Source: Dictyobacter kobayashii
GTDB lineage: Bacteria; Chloroflexota; Ktedonobacteria; Ktedonobacterales; Ktedonobacteraceae
NCBI RefSeq assembly: GCF_003967555.1
Contig: NZ_BIFS01000001.1
Span: 4,650,001-4,714,000, forward strand
Length of the DNA stretch: 64,000 nt
Direction of reading: 5' to 3'
In this document: piece after piece, positions 7,258 through 16,299 of the stretch
Layout: each line of letters opens with the position of its first letter
Numbering within the stretch: position 1 is the first letter of the stretch
The notes under the pieces: model-generated
Seen by the model: the letters and a program-made list of their open reading frames with translations, nothing else
Databases searched by the model: none
What the model was told of the DNA's origin: nothing
Program-made: the position numbers and the translations under genes

Positions 7258-8298
7258 TTATAAGATCGGCACATCAATCTTTTGACCGCTGCTGGTTTTT
7301 TCTGGTGTGGGTTCTTTTGGTCTTGAGGCATGAACGACCAGCAAGGGTTTTTGGGCCGCGTCAATCACCTCTTCGGTGAAACTACCCAGTAATAGATGCT
7401 GAAAACCATGCCGTCCATGCGTGCTCATAGCGATAATGTCACAGCCTGTAAATCCAGGTGCGTCGCCGATGCATGAGCTTTCTTCTAGAATACGCCTGGT
7501 GATGTCTTGCACATCTGTATAGGTCACAACTGAAGTTGTAATCTTCAGCTTGAGTGGCGCTAACTCTCCTGTGAGCATGCGTTGTTTTATGTTCTGGAGG
7601 TAAGCCTCGGCCTCTTCGCGCTGCTCCTTGTTGAACTGCTCTTGCTGTTCTTTTGTTTGGTGTTCATGAAGCTGCAGGCGCTCAATGATACGTGTCAGAT
7701 GGATCGCGCCATTGCCAGGATATGCCAGGGAGGCGCTAAGCTGCGCTGCTGGTTTGATGGCTTCCTCTGCTAATGCGGAGCCATCCAGGGTGACCAGGAC
7801 GCGTGGAGAATGCAAAAAGGTCATCGGCTGATTTTGTGGTTTGCTGATTACCAGTACCGGGATCGGACAGTTGCGTACCAACTGTTGGGCTGTACTCCCC
7901 ATGATCCAGCGCGTGAGGCCCGTTTCTCCATGACTGCGCATGACAATCAGATCTACCCCTTGCTGTAGCGCATAATCAACGATCGTGGTGGGCGCGCCTC
8001 CCAGCAGAACATCTGTTTGTACTTTGAGGGTGTCGAGATGCTCATAGGCGGTAACGTGTTCCAGGTAGTCCCGGGCCCGTGTAAAGGCTGCTTCTTTCAT
8101 TGGCTCTGTGAGATCCATCGGTGTAACCGGGTAGAGTGGCACACAGCTCGATGGTGGAACGACACGGAGGAGCAGTAGCTCTGCTTTGTTAGCACGAACA
8201 ATATTGGCTGCCAGTAAGATTGCCTCCTCAGCCAGTGGTGACCCATCCAGCGGGACAAGAACTTTTTTAAAGCGAGGACTATTCTGCTGCGAATTCAT
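7258..8298 (-). CDS. Tandem-domain universal stress protein (USP C)
   Basis: 346 residues, the longest USP here. Domain 1 begins after a short polar lead (MNSQQNSPRFKKVLVPLDGS) and has loop HGETGLTRWIMGS; domain 2 has VLVTLDGSALAEE and loop THGRHGFQHLLLGS. A charged helix (HEHQTKEQQEQFNKEQREE) is inserted in domain 2. It ends with a hydrophilic 25-residue tail. ATG 8298 has GAGGAG. It begins 37 bp after the AAA-kinase part and is cotranscribed with it. Confidence 0.88.
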   Translation of the reverse strand: MNSQQNSPRFKKVLVPLDGSPLAEEAILLAANIVRANKAELLLLRVVPPSSCVPLYPVTPMDLTEPMKEAAFTRARDYLEHVTAYEHLDTLKVQTDVLLGGAPTTIVDYALQQGVDLIVMRSHGETGLTRWIMGSTAQQLVRNCPIPVLVISKPQNQPMTFLHSPRVLVTLDGSALAEEAIKPAAQLSASLAYPGNGAIHLTRIIERLQLHEHQTKEQQEQFNKEQREEAEAYLQNIKQRMLTGELAPLKLKITTSVVTYTDVQDITRRILEESSCIGDAPGFTGCDIIAMSTHGRHGFQHLLLGSFTEEVIDAAQKPLLVVHASRPKEPTPEKTSSGQKIDVPIL

Positions 8299-8335
8299 GT
8301 TTTTCTCCTCTTCTACAAACAGCTAAGGCTCTATA

Positions 8336-9337
8336 CTACATATTTGGTGGTAATTGCGCAGCATTACCGCTGTAATCTGTTTTAAATGTGTAGTTCACGC
8401 CCTCTGGCGTCTTTGCCAGTATGGGCTGTAATTTACGCTGTAGGGCGCTCATAGCGGCATGCGCGGTGGTCGTGGTGGGTAAAACAATATGCTTGATTGA
8501 GGGTTCCTGCCTGGCATCGAATGCTTCCCACTGAGCCATCTGGGTATCGTAGAGCTCAGGGCGGCCATCGGAGGTATTAAGTGCACCGGGCGCTAACGCT
8601 GCTGGTTCGCCTGCGATGCGGGCCTGCCAGCGTTGCGCCAGCCGCTGTAGTGTGAGCTCGCGTGGACAGATACATTCAATAAAGATGATGCGGGCACCGT
8701 GCTGTAGCGCCTCCTGGGCGATCTTTTGTCGATCAGTGCGGCGCGAGAAGGTACCATCCAGGATGACCGAGTAGCCCTGGCGTAGATAGGCCTGGGCCCG
8801 CTCGTTCAGGGCTGCATATGTCTGCCTGGTCCAGGCTGGATTGTAGATGCCGGCACCAAATTGCTCGGCCTGTGGTTGAGCTGGATGCAGATGGGCCAGC
8901 TGCTTACGAATGTTATCGGTTGAGAGTAAGCGGCAGGCATGTTCTTCCTGGATCTCGTGCGCGATAGAGCTTTTTCCGCTACCCATGACGCCGCCTACCA
9001 TGATCAAGAGTGGTCGGGATGAACATTTGGTATAGCCGAGCGCTAATTTGAATAGCTCGCTCGCTTCCAGATTGGCCTTTGCACCCTGGACCGGGTTGAC
9101 CTCTGGATCATCCAGTAGAAACGAGTTGACCTTGCCACGTACGCAAGCGCGGTAGCAGCTATAGAATGGGAGAAGCCTGGTAAGTGAGGAATCGCCGGTC
9201 TCGGTTATATATTGTGTCAGGAAGGTATAGGCCAGATCGGGCCGTTGGGCGAGATCCAATTCCATGCCTAGAAATGCCACTTCACTGGCGACATCACCAT
9301 AGCGGATGCGCTCATTGAACTCGATGCGGTCAAGCAA
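8336..9337 (-). CDS. AAA (P-loop) kinase half of a bifunctional APH-AAA protein, split by frameshift
   Basis: The C-terminal half of one gene of about 600 codons (8336-10143). It contains a Walker A GGVMGSGKSS, a kinase-like LLSTDNIRK region and the downstream DGTFSRRTDRQKIAQEA segment of zeta-toxin/gluconokinase-like P-loop kinases (AAA_33). The first residues LDRIEFNERIRYGDVASEVAF continue the aminoglycoside phosphotransferase (APH) fold of the upstream part. The join is restored by one extra G in a five-G run (plus-strand C at 9350-9354), giving PEDGGQRIILLDRIEF. The same APH-plus-AAA architecture occurs in mycobacterial Rv2004c, a DosR-regulon protein. Substrate unknown. The printed start at 9337 is not a true start. 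Confidence 0.82.
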   Translation of the reverse strand: MLDRIEFNERIRYGDVASEVAFLGMELDLAQRPDLAYTFLTQYITETGDSSLTRLLPFYSCYRACVRGKVNSFLLDDPEVNPVQGAKANLEASELFKLALGYTKCSSRPLLIMVGGVMGSGKSSIAHEIQEEHACRLLSTDNIRKQLAHLHPAQPQAEQFGAGIYNPAWTRQTYAALNERAQAYLRQGYSVILDGTFSRRTDRQKIAQEALQHGARIIFIECICPRELTLQRLAQRWQARIAGEPAALAPGALNTSDGRPELYDTQMAQWEAFDARQEPSIKHIVLPTTTTAHAAMSALQRKLQPILAKTPEGVNYTFKTDYSGNAAQLPPNM

Positions 9338-10143
9338 TATGATGCGCTGCCCCCATCTTCAGGCAATACATAGATGTGCTGGAGCCGCAGGTCGCCATGG
9401 CAATCTCGAATGTGGTCATGCAAAAAACGCTGCCTTAACAACTCTTTGTCATGTTTAAGGAATTGATAGACATAGTGTTGCAGGGCTGTATAGGTTTTGC
9501 GTGAGATGGTACGCCCGATATATGGGCGCATCTGCCGAAAATTTTCGTCCCAGTTCTCACGAATTACGTTTATACTGCCAGCTTTTGAAATGGAATCATT
9601 AGCTGCTGTACTGGTGTGGAACTGCGCGACCACGTGTGCGACCTTGATCATTAATTCTGGGGTAACCTTGCCTGCCTCCAGCAAAGCATGGAGCGTGGCA
9701 CTTTCGGGTAAGCGGCGCATGACAACTGCATAATCAATGACCCTCCCGGTCCCATTGATGCGACCAGGTGCCGGTTCACTGGCGGGGGGATAGGTTTTTC
9801 CAAAGGATACCGTGTCATCTAACGCCTGAATGACCGGAGCCACACCCAGGTAGATACCGGCTGCCAGCGGAGCGTTTAAGCGTACCTCCAACTGGCAGAA
9901 ATGCTGGCGTAGCCCAATTGTCGAGTAGTCAAAAAAGCCGAAGTTGCGCGGTTTTTTTAGCTTATAGACATAGTCAGGTGTAATAATAACCGCCGAGGCA
10001 TGCGTCTGGATTAGATATGGATCTTCAGCATTTTCGTAAGCAAAAGGAAAAGCCTGCCGCCTGAGCAGTGCTTGAAGTATACGCGCGAATACATGTTCTG
10101 TATCGTACTCGCTATTCTTGTGGGCGGAGGAGTGGGTCGGCAT
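9268..10143 (-). CDS. Aminoglycoside-phosphotransferase-like half of the APH-AAA protein, split by frameshift
   Basis: The N-terminal half of the 8336-10143 gene. It shows a kinase-like N-lobe (VYKLKKPRNFGFFDYS), the ATP-lobe hinge region VVMRRLPES and the catalytic loop CHGDLRLQHIYV, in the order expected for the APH fold (the usual HGDL catalytic Asp is present). After PEDGG the printed frame goes out of register and ends 25 residues later in a meaningless tail. It begins 66 bp after USP D and belongs to the same transcript. A role in small-molecule phosphorylation during stress is a guess from context. Confidence 0.8.
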   Translation of the reverse strand: MPTHSSAHKNSEYDTEHVFARILQALLRRQAFPFAYENAEDPYLIQTHASAVIITPDYVYKLKKPRNFGFFDYSTIGLRQHFCQLEVRLNAPLAAGIYLGVAPVIQALDDTVSFGKTYPPASEPAPGRINGTGRVIDYAVVMRRLPESATLHALLEAGKVTPELMIKVAHVVAQFHTSTAANDSISKAGSINVIRENWDENFRQMRPYIGRTISRKTYTALQHYVYQFLKHDKELLRQRFLHDHIRDCHGDLRLQHIYVLPEDGGSASYCLTASSSMSASAMVMSPVKWHF

Positions 10144-10209
10144 AAGCTTTTCCTTTCATTTGTACGCACTTATTTGTGCCCGCTGGCGTTGTTCTCCTTT
10201 CGCCGGGAC

Positions 10210-11214
10210 TCAGCCTGGTTGTGCTTGATTAGCGCCTGTATGCACGATGAGTACGGGTTGTTTTGTTGTATCCAGCACACGCTCGGTGATGCTGCCGAGG
10301 GCCCAGCGTTCTAGTCCACTACGACCGTGGGTGGCCAGTGCCAGCATGTCGATGTGATCCGTCGCCTGGAGCTTCCCTCCCCAGCCTTCCGCATTTTTCG
10401 CCACCTCAACCAGCGTTCCTGCTACATCTTCATGCACCAGTACAGAGGTCGTGACCTGTAGATTGCGATAGGCCAGATTGCTGCTCAAGATGTGCTTTTT
10501 AACTTCTTCCAGGTAAAGATGTGTGTCGGCGATGATGCGTTTTCTGGCTTCCTCGATGGCCTGATGGGTAACGGAATGTTTATGTTTTTCTGGAAATGGT
10601 AGTACCTGGACCAGGTGGAGAATGGCCGCTTCAGGGACAGCCAGGGCGACACCCAGTTGTATTGTGGGCTCCAGTACCGCTTCTGAAACTACGGAGCCAT
10701 CCAGTGCGACCAGGATCTGTAGGGATTGTGGTTTCGTTGCATAGATGTGGGTATGGCTCTCATCTTCCTCGTGTAGTACAAAGGTTGGAATAGAACTGCT
10801 GCGCGTTAGCTTGTGTGCCACGCCGCCCAGCGCCCAGCGCTTCAGGCCAGTATAGCCATGACTGCACAGGATAATCAGGTCAGCTTTTTCTGTCTTAGCG
10901 ATCTCAAGGATGGCGTGTGCAATGTCGGTCGAGACCGTTGACTGTATTTCAACCTCGATGCCGGCCAGAAGCTCGGATATCGCGATCTGGTGTAGATAGC
11001 TGCGGGCCAGCTCAACCTCCGCATCAGCAATCTGTCGATCTAGCTCCTCAAGGGTAACCAGTACTCGTGGATAGCGGTTATATTCAATCGTTGGATAAGC
11101 AATGCGTACCAGGATGAGAGAGGCCCCTGTGGATCTGGCTACGCGAGCCGCGATGGGTAGAGCGAGCCTGGCACGTTCTGAACCATCCAGCGGGACTAGA
11201 ATTTTTTGAAACAT
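10210..11214 (-). CDS. Tandem-domain universal stress protein (USP D)
   Basis: 334 residues. Domain 1: MFQKILVPLDGSERARLALP with loop HGYTGLKRWALGG, in which the usual Ser after Gly is replaced by Gly. Domain 2: ILVALDGSVVSEA with loop THGRSGLERWALGS. AAGGAG precedes the ATG. It is the first gene of the run USP D, APH-AAA, USP C, USP B, driven by the promoter at 11292-11355. Confidence 0.88.
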   Translation of the reverse strand: MFQKILVPLDGSERARLALPIAARVARSTGASLILVRIAYPTIEYNRYPRVLVTLEELDRQIADAEVELARSYLHQIAISELLAGIEVEIQSTVSTDIAHAILEIAKTEKADLIILCSHGYTGLKRWALGGVAHKLTRSSSIPTFVLHEEDESHTHIYATKPQSLQILVALDGSVVSEAVLEPTIQLGVALAVPEAAILHLVQVLPFPEKHKHSVTHQAIEEARKRIIADTHLYLEEVKKHILSSNLAYRNLQVTTSVLVHEDVAGTLVEVAKNAEGWGGKLQATDHIDMLALATHGRSGLERWALGSITERVLDTTKQPVLIVHTGANQAQPG

Positions 11215-11291
11215 CGCATTTCTCCTTATTCCGAACGAAGGAAGAGCTGTTTTCTTACGGGTTTTTATCGTTATTTACTTCTATAGAAGAA

Positions 11292-11355
11292 ACAGTAAAG
11301 CGTAGATGTCTCGAACATGTCACTGTGATCTGGCTAACCTCTCAAAATTATCACA
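11292..11355 (-). promoter_or_regulatory. Quadruple direct-repeat promoter for the USP D/APH-AAA operon
   Basis: Minus-strand half-sites TGTGA (11351-11355), TGAGA (11340-11344), AGTGA (11320-11324) and CGAGA (11309-11313), pairs 31 bp apart; TACTGT (11292-11297) is 11 bp after the last half-site. It fits in the 160 bp between USP D and the upstream P-type ATPase stop. Confidence 0.75.
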
Positions 11356-11374
11356 ATGACCTTTGAAGTGGCTT

Positions 11375-12901
11375 TTAGCGGTCTTTTTTGATGTGAATAG
11401 TGCTTACACGTAGCGCGTTGAAGATAACCAGCACATCGATCCCTTCCTGCAGGATGGCTCCCGCTGCTGGCGGAATATAACCCAAGGCTGCGAAGATCAT
11501 TGCCAGGCCACTCAAGCCCATCCCGATCCAGATGCCTTGCCTGGCGATGCGCATAACCCGGCGACCCAGGAAGACCGCTGTATCTACACCCAGTATGCTG
11601 GTTGAGAGCAAGACGGTATCGGCGGCATTGGCCGCGGCCGTCAGACCCTGGGTTCCCAGCGCCATTCCTACTGTTGCTGTTGCTAAGGCCGGAGCATCAT
11701 TGATGCCATCGCCGACCATCAACACTTTATGTCCCCTGGCCTCTAATTCTTGCACTACGCGCACTTTATCTTCGGGTAAGCAGCGAGCGATGATGCGGTC
11801 TATATTGGCCAGTTGCCCGATCTGTTGGGCCACCATTTCACTATCACCAGTGAGTAAGATGGTTTGTTTAATGCCTTCATGTTTAAGTTTGGGGCAGAGT
11901 TGCCTGATTTCTGGACGTGGCACATCTTCCATAATGATGATTGCCTCAATCGTTCCGTTGAGCGCTACGAAGCTGCAAATCTGGCCCAGGGCACGCCTGC
12001 GTTCTCTCTCTTCTAAGAAATATGTGGGCAGAGGAATATCCAGCATGCGCATAAAGGTGCGGTTGCCAACGGCGATTGCTGTACACCTCTTTGGGTCTGA
12101 TTGGGAATGCGGCTCCTCTGGTTGGCTGGTGGTAATGGTGGCGCAAACACCTTTTCCAAACGTTTCTTCAAAGCCGTTGGCGGTATAGAGGGTGACATGT
12201 CTTTCCTGGCCTGCGTTAACGATGGCGGTGGCCAGGATATGGGTCGAGAGCTGTTCAACCGAGGCCGCATAGCGCAGGATCTCATCTTCAGTGTACAGAC
12301 TGTTCCGTTGGCCTTCAGTGGCAAGCAAGATGGAGGTGACCTTTGGCATGCCCAGCGTCAGCGTCCCGGTCTTATCGAAAACGGCGATATCTACTTCTCC
12401 CAGTTGTTCAATGGCTGAACCACTTTTGACGATGATACCATGGCGGGCGGCGATATTGATGCCAGACATAATCGCGATCGGGGTTGCCAGGATCAGTGGA
12501 CATGGAGTGGCAACCACCAGGACGGCCAGGGCGTATACCAGATTGCCAGACATAAGCCATGCCGCAGTGGCGAGCACGAGGGTGAGGAGCGTAAAGACGA
12601 TGCTGTAGCGGTCCGCCAGGCGGTGAATCGGTGCTTTCTGTTCCTGGGCCTCGGCCACCAGCCGCACGATCTGGGCGTATTTACTCTCTGAGCTGGGCTT
12701 GCTGGCACGGACCTCCAGAATACCATCCAGGTTGACGCTGCCAGACAAGAGCCCCATGCCAGCTATTTTTCGTACCGGCATCGGCTCACCCGTTAGATCG
12801 GCCTGGCTGACATTTGATGAGCCCTGTACTATAACACCATCTACCGGTACCAGTTCTCCCGGCTTAATCACGACAACCATGCCAGGCTGTACCGTTTCCA
12901 C
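11375..12901 (-). CDS. Heavy-metal translocating P-type ATPase, main part (split by frameshift)
   Basis: This part holds the actuator loop with TGEPMPV, the membrane metal-site helix ATPCPLILATP, the phosphorylation motif DKTGTLT, and the hinge GDGINDAPALATA followed by two membrane segments. The overall order and the CP motif place it among P1B metal ATPases. The membrane motif is CPL and not CPC, so transport specificity (Zn/Cd/Co/Cu) is uncertain. Joined with the upstream part it gives about 678 residues. The join needs one extra G in a four-G run (C at 13017-13020), restoring LSGGEALEAYALRRARSS. Last gene of the operon starting at 16150. Likely inner-membrane exporter. Confidence 0.85.
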   Translation of the reverse strand: METVQPGMVVVIKPGELVPVDGVIVQGSSNVSQADLTGEPMPVRKIAGMGLLSGSVNLDGILEVRASKPSSESKYAQIVRLVAEAQEQKAPIHRLADRYSIVFTLLTLVLATAAWLMSGNLVYALAVLVVATPCPLILATPIAIMSGINIAARHGIIVKSGSAIEQLGEVDIAVFDKTGTLTLGMPKVTSILLATEGQRNSLYTEDEILRYAASVEQLSTHILATAIVNAGQERHVTLYTANGFEETFGKGVCATITTSQPEEPHSQSDPKRCTAIAVGNRTFMRMLDIPLPTYFLEERERRRALGQICSFVALNGTIEAIIIMEDVPRPEIRQLCPKLKHEGIKQTILLTGDSEMVAQQIGQLANIDRIIARCLPEDKVRVVQELEARGHKVLMVGDGINDAPALATATVGMALGTQGLTAAANAADTVLLSTSILGVDTAVFLGRRVMRIARQGIWIGMGLSGLAMIFAALGYIPPAAGAILQEGIDVLVIFNALRVSTIHIKKDR

Positions 12902-12912
12902 CGGTATATCTA

Positions 12913-13407
12913 CTAGTTGTTTCCCTTGCCAGATATGGGTGGTGCGTGGGGCCCGTTCGGCCAGCGCTGAGAGTGAGCTGCGTGCGCGCCGTAGCGCATA
13001 GGCTTCCAGTGCCTCACCCCTGATAACATTAAGACCACGATTGCTCCCGCCAGATATTCATGAAGCAAGAGTGAACCAATGATGGCTATGACCGCAATCA
13101 CATCGATGCTGAATTCCCTGTGCCAGAGCCTCTTGATGGTTTCCCAAAGCAAAGGAATACCGCCCCATACGATAATCGCCAGCAGGACCCAGTTAGCAAG
13201 CTCACTGCGTCGGCCCAGCCAGAGCAGCGCGCTGACAAGTAGTAAGGATAGTGCGACTGCCGGAATTGGATAGCGTTTTATCATTGACCAGCATTGTCTA
13301 TACCAGGCTGGCTGCGTTGTCTTTTCGAATTGTGGGGGCGCTGCTGGTGGAAGCGGTTGATTCTGGATGGTTTGTACCTGGGTTTGTTCTATTCTGTTAT
13401 TCGCCAT
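12913..13407 (-). CDS. Heavy-metal P-type ATPase, N-terminal part (split by frameshift)
   Basis: Start placed at ATG 13407 (MANNRIEQTQ), seven codons inside the open frame, with GGTGAG upstream. It has a Gln/Pro-rich cytoplasmic lead of about 50 residues and then hydrophobic segments (IPAVALSLLLVSALLWL, WVLLAIIVWGGIPLLW, DVIAVIAIIGSLLLHEYLAGAIVVLML). No HMA metal-binding domain with a CxxC is present, unlike CopA/ZntA. After LSG the printed frame runs into nonsense (RHWKPMRYGAH), which one added G removes. Confidence 0.8.
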   Translation of the reverse strand: MANNRIEQTQVQTIQNQPLPPAAPPQFEKTTQPAWYRQCWSMIKRYPIPAVALSLLLVSALLWLGRRSELANWVLLAIIVWGGIPLLWETIKRLWHREFSIDVIAVIAIIGSLLLHEYLAGAIVVLMLSGVRHWKPMRYGAHAAHSQRWPNGPHAPPISGKGNN

Positions 13408-13558
13408 ACACTCACCTATGCAACCCAACCAGTCGCTTCCCCGTTCATAGAACAGGTTCCTGACTGGTTGGATTGGCTTCTGGCTGGTTGAGCTATATGT
13501 ATGTTCAATCAGCCGTACTTATCATCTGTGTTTCTCTTCAAGAAAGAGAAAATGTTGT

Positions 13559-14542
13559 TTACACGGGCCGGGGCTGGGTCGTCACCTCTTGCTGTGGTGG
13601 TCGCACGATGAGCAGCGGTAGCCTGGTTCGATTAAGTACCCGTTCTGCGATGCTCCCAAAGATCCAGCGATCCATTTTATTGCGTCCATGGGTGGTCATC
13701 GCTAATAACTGGCAGGAGGGGTCCGGGCCGGAGTTGCCTCTCTCTGCGTACTGGATTATCTCCATGGCAATATCTGCTCCGCTTCTCAGGCTGCCAATGA
13801 TCTTGAGCCCTTCATAGGATTTTATTGCTGGCTCGAAGCGTTTAACGACCTCTTGTAGATAGGCCTGTGCGTGCTGATGCACGAGTTCTTGCAGATCGAA
13901 CTGATAGATCTCTCTGAAGGCGTCTTCATCAGATTGGTTCAGCGGTTCGATGATACGGAGCAGGTGTATCTCTGCCCGCTGTGCCGGGGCACAGGCTGCC
14001 GCGATTGCGATTGCTGGCTCGATGACAGCCTCCGCCTGTGGTGAGCCGTCAAGCGCAATACAGATCCTGAATGTGGGCTGTCCCTCGCCGTCAACTCCGA
14101 ATGGGAGTGGATGTTCATCGCGTTGGATCAATACCGGCACCGGGCAAGCGCGTGCGATCTTTTGGGCCACACTACCCAGTACCCAATGTTTCAGACCTGT
14201 ATAGCCATGACTGCATAGTACCACCAGGTCAATGTCTTGCTGTGAAATTGCTCGCAAGATTGCTGCTGAGGCATCCCCAACATAAACTTTTGTCATGGTC
14301 GGAATTGGCTCCAATAATGCTGATTTTTTTACACTATCCAGGTATTTTTGCGCCCCCTCTTGTTCAAGGTTCTGGATACGTTCCATCATTCCTATGGTTT
14401 GCATGCTATAAATACTCATGATCTCGACGCTGCGGAGCAAAAGCAGACTACTGTGATCGTATTGCGCGATATGCGTGGCCAGCGTTAATGCTTGTTCTGA
14501 CCTTGGCGAGCCATCCAGTGGAACCAGTATGTGTTTAAACAT
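13559..14542 (-). CDS. Tandem-domain universal stress protein (USP E)
   Basis: 327 residues. Domain 1: MFKHILVPLDGSPRSEQ, loop HGYTGLKHWVLGS. Domain 2: RICIALDGSPQAEAVI, loop THGRNKMDRWIFGS, where the second Gly of GxxG is Lys, so nucleotide binding there may be weakened. AAGGAG precedes the ATG. It follows USP F by 50 bp and precedes the P-type ATPase by 151 bp. Confidence 0.88.
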   Translation of the reverse strand: MFKHILVPLDGSPRSEQALTLATHIAQYDHSSLLLLRSVEIMSIYSMQTIGMMERIQNLEQEGAQKYLDSVKKSALLEPIPTMTKVYVGDASAAILRAISQQDIDLVVLCSHGYTGLKHWVLGSVAQKIARACPVPVLIQRDEHPLPFGVDGEGQPTFRICIALDGSPQAEAVIEPAIAIAAACAPAQRAEIHLLRIIEPLNQSDEDAFREIYQFDLQELVHQHAQAYLQEVVKRFEPAIKSYEGLKIIGSLRSGADIAMEIIQYAERGNSGPDPSCQLLAMTTHGRNKMDRWIFGSIAERVLNRTRLPLLIVRPPQQEVTTQPRPV

Positions 14543-14592
14543 GGTATAGCTTCTCCTTTGAAGGGGTCCAATATGGAATTGCTTGTTAGCGA

Positions 14593-15573
14593 CTATTGGG
14601 CTTCGCTGATTGCTACCTCCGGTTCATACTGGTGGGCTTCTGGTCGTTTACTTATTGCCGGGGGACGTATGATCAGTAGCGGCAACTTTGTGCCAGCACG
14701 TACGCGCTCGGTGGTGCTGCCTAGCGCCCAGAGTGGATGGCTTGTGAGACCATGGGTTGACATGGCGATCATATCGCAGCCTCCAAATATGCCGCTATTT
14801 CCAGCATCCTCACCATTCTCAGACACGCGAATAATTGAGTCGGCGGCATCTCTACTGACCGCGATCGACCAGGTAACAGGAATTTGTTGCTGCTCAATGA
14901 AGGGCGCAACTTCGCCTTGCTTGATCCTGGTTGCTATGGTCTGAAGATAGAGCCTGGCTGCGGATAGGATGTCTACACTGTCGATGACACGTACGAGATG
15001 GATCGTGCTGTATGCAGGCGTGCCCAGCGCATAAATGAATTCGGCCGCAGGTTCAAGTGCCGCGAGGGCATGCTCTGAGCCATCCAGGGGCACAAGTACG
15101 CGTAACGGTTGGGTTGGATCTGGATGGGGGCCGATGGGTAGCGCACTCTGGTCGCGCAATAACAAGATCGGCATCTCGGCATACCTGGTTACTTTTTCTG
15201 CCACGCTCCCCATTGTCCAACGCGATAGGCCAGTGTAGCCATGAGAATTGAGAATAACAATGTCTGCTCCCTGTCGTTCCGCGGTTACAAGAATGGTGGA
15301 CGCTTCATTCCCCTCGGGCACTCGGATCTCGGTCTGTATGTTCTGAAATTCAGCTTTTTTTGTCAGTTTGACCAGGTACTGTTCAGCCTCGAATCTGGCA
15401 TGGGCCGGCAGGTCCTGGGTAAAGCCAGATTGGGTGCTTGAAAACCAGCTTGGATTAACCACCCGTAGCAAGATAATTGTTCCGTTGTAGGTGCGTGCCA
15501 GTCGTAGCGCGATCGGAATTGCGCGCTCAGCATGATGTGAGCCGTCGAGTGGAAGAAGGATGCGCTTAAACAT
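14593..15573 (-). CDS. Tandem-domain universal stress protein (USP F)
   Basis: 326 residues. Domain 1: MFKRILLPLDGSHHAERAIP, loop HGYTGLSRWTMGS. Domain 2: RVLVPLDGSEHALAAL, loop THGLTSHPLWALGS, lacking the second Gly. GAGGAG precedes the ATG. It is the second gene of the operon from 16150, 99 bp after the 125-residue gene. Confidence 0.88.
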   Translation of the reverse strand: MFKRILLPLDGSHHAERAIPIALRLARTYNGTIILLRVVNPSWFSSTQSGFTQDLPAHARFEAEQYLVKLTKKAEFQNIQTEIRVPEGNEASTILVTAERQGADIVILNSHGYTGLSRWTMGSVAEKVTRYAEMPILLLRDQSALPIGPHPDPTQPLRVLVPLDGSEHALAALEPAAEFIYALGTPAYSTIHLVRVIDSVDILSAARLYLQTIATRIKQGEVAPFIEQQQIPVTWSIAVSRDAADSIIRVSENGEDAGNSGIFGGCDMIAMSTHGLTSHPLWALGSTTERVRAGTKLPLLIIRPPAISKRPEAHQYEPEVAISEAQ

Positions 15574-15672
15574 TATTATGCTCCTCTGCTTATCAATGCC
15601 GTCTGAGGCAGGCGATTGTATACTGAGATTTTTCTATCCAGATGCGAGCTACTCTACATATTTTCTACCTGG

Positions 15673-16050
15673 CTAGAGTTGACAGATAGGAGGACCATCG
15701 CTCGCAGTGATTGGTTCTTCAGGTTGGATTGGTTTATGTTTAAGCCAGCGCACACCATCTGCGACATGGGGTGGAATCTTTCCATGGCAATGGATAGTGC
15801 AGAGCGGTACTATCTCTGAGATGGCAGGCAGATAAATGGAGCATTCGTCATAATCGATGACCATGATTGCTTCCGCCTGTAGCAACTGTGGGGCGGTCAA
15901 TAGGAGTAGCTCCACCAGTTCGAGTGCTCGCCAGCCTGTTAATGGTATCTCTTTTGACGCGATAATACCCTTGTTGATATCCACAATATGGTTGGGATAG
16001 CGGTTATCCAGCGCATATAAGCAGATTTGTAGATTATCGTGTAGGTGCAT
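15673..16050 (-). CDS. Hypothetical protein, first gene of the USP F/USP E/metal-ATPase operon
   Basis: 125 residues from ATG 16050, chosen because CAGGAGGGG sits at ideal distance; the frame is open 14 codons further. The sequence reads LQICLYALDNRYPNHIVDINKGIIASKEIPLTGWRALEL in parts, then a hydrophobic LVELLLLTAPQLLQAEAIMVIDY segment, then a C-terminal region with CTIHCHG. No membrane span is convincing. I do not recognise a family. Its place as the first gene behind an island promoter argues that it is a real stress-induced protein. Confidence 0.7.
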   Translation of the reverse strand: MHLHDNLQICLYALDNRYPNHIVDINKGIIASKEIPLTGWRALELVELLLLTAPQLLQAEAIMVIDYDECSIYLPAISEIVPLCTIHCHGKIPPHVADGVRWLKHKPIQPEEPITASDGPPICQL

Positions 16051-16149
16051 AAATGGCCCCTCCTGTATCTGAATACATGTCATGCATATCAAAACTAAAC
16101 CAGCTCAACATCGCAGTTTCTACAAGGATGTACCGAAATCTCTATGTTT

Positions 16150-16213
16150 ACCATAGCGCAACGATGTCTCAAAGTGCTCACATGCTCGGCCCTTGTCTCT
16201 CATTGAGATCACA
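16150..16213 (-). promoter_or_regulatory. Quadruple direct-repeat promoter for the 16050 operon
   Basis: Minus-strand half-sites TGTGA (16209-16213), TGAGA (16198-16202), TGTGA (16178-16182) and TGAGA (16167-16171), all perfect, pairs 31 bp apart; TATGGT (16150-16155) is 11 bp after the last half-site. Confidence 0.8.
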
Positions 16214-16299
16214 ATTTATGCTGTGTACTTGATGCATTTTCTTTCGTTTGTAAATGCATAAATTCAAAATATCTGATTATATTATTTGATGCTCTGCTT

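Noticed and set aside
11532-12188. 218-codon plus-strand frame opposite the metal ATPase
   Set aside because: Antisense shadow of conserved P-type ATPase motifs with no coding character of its own.
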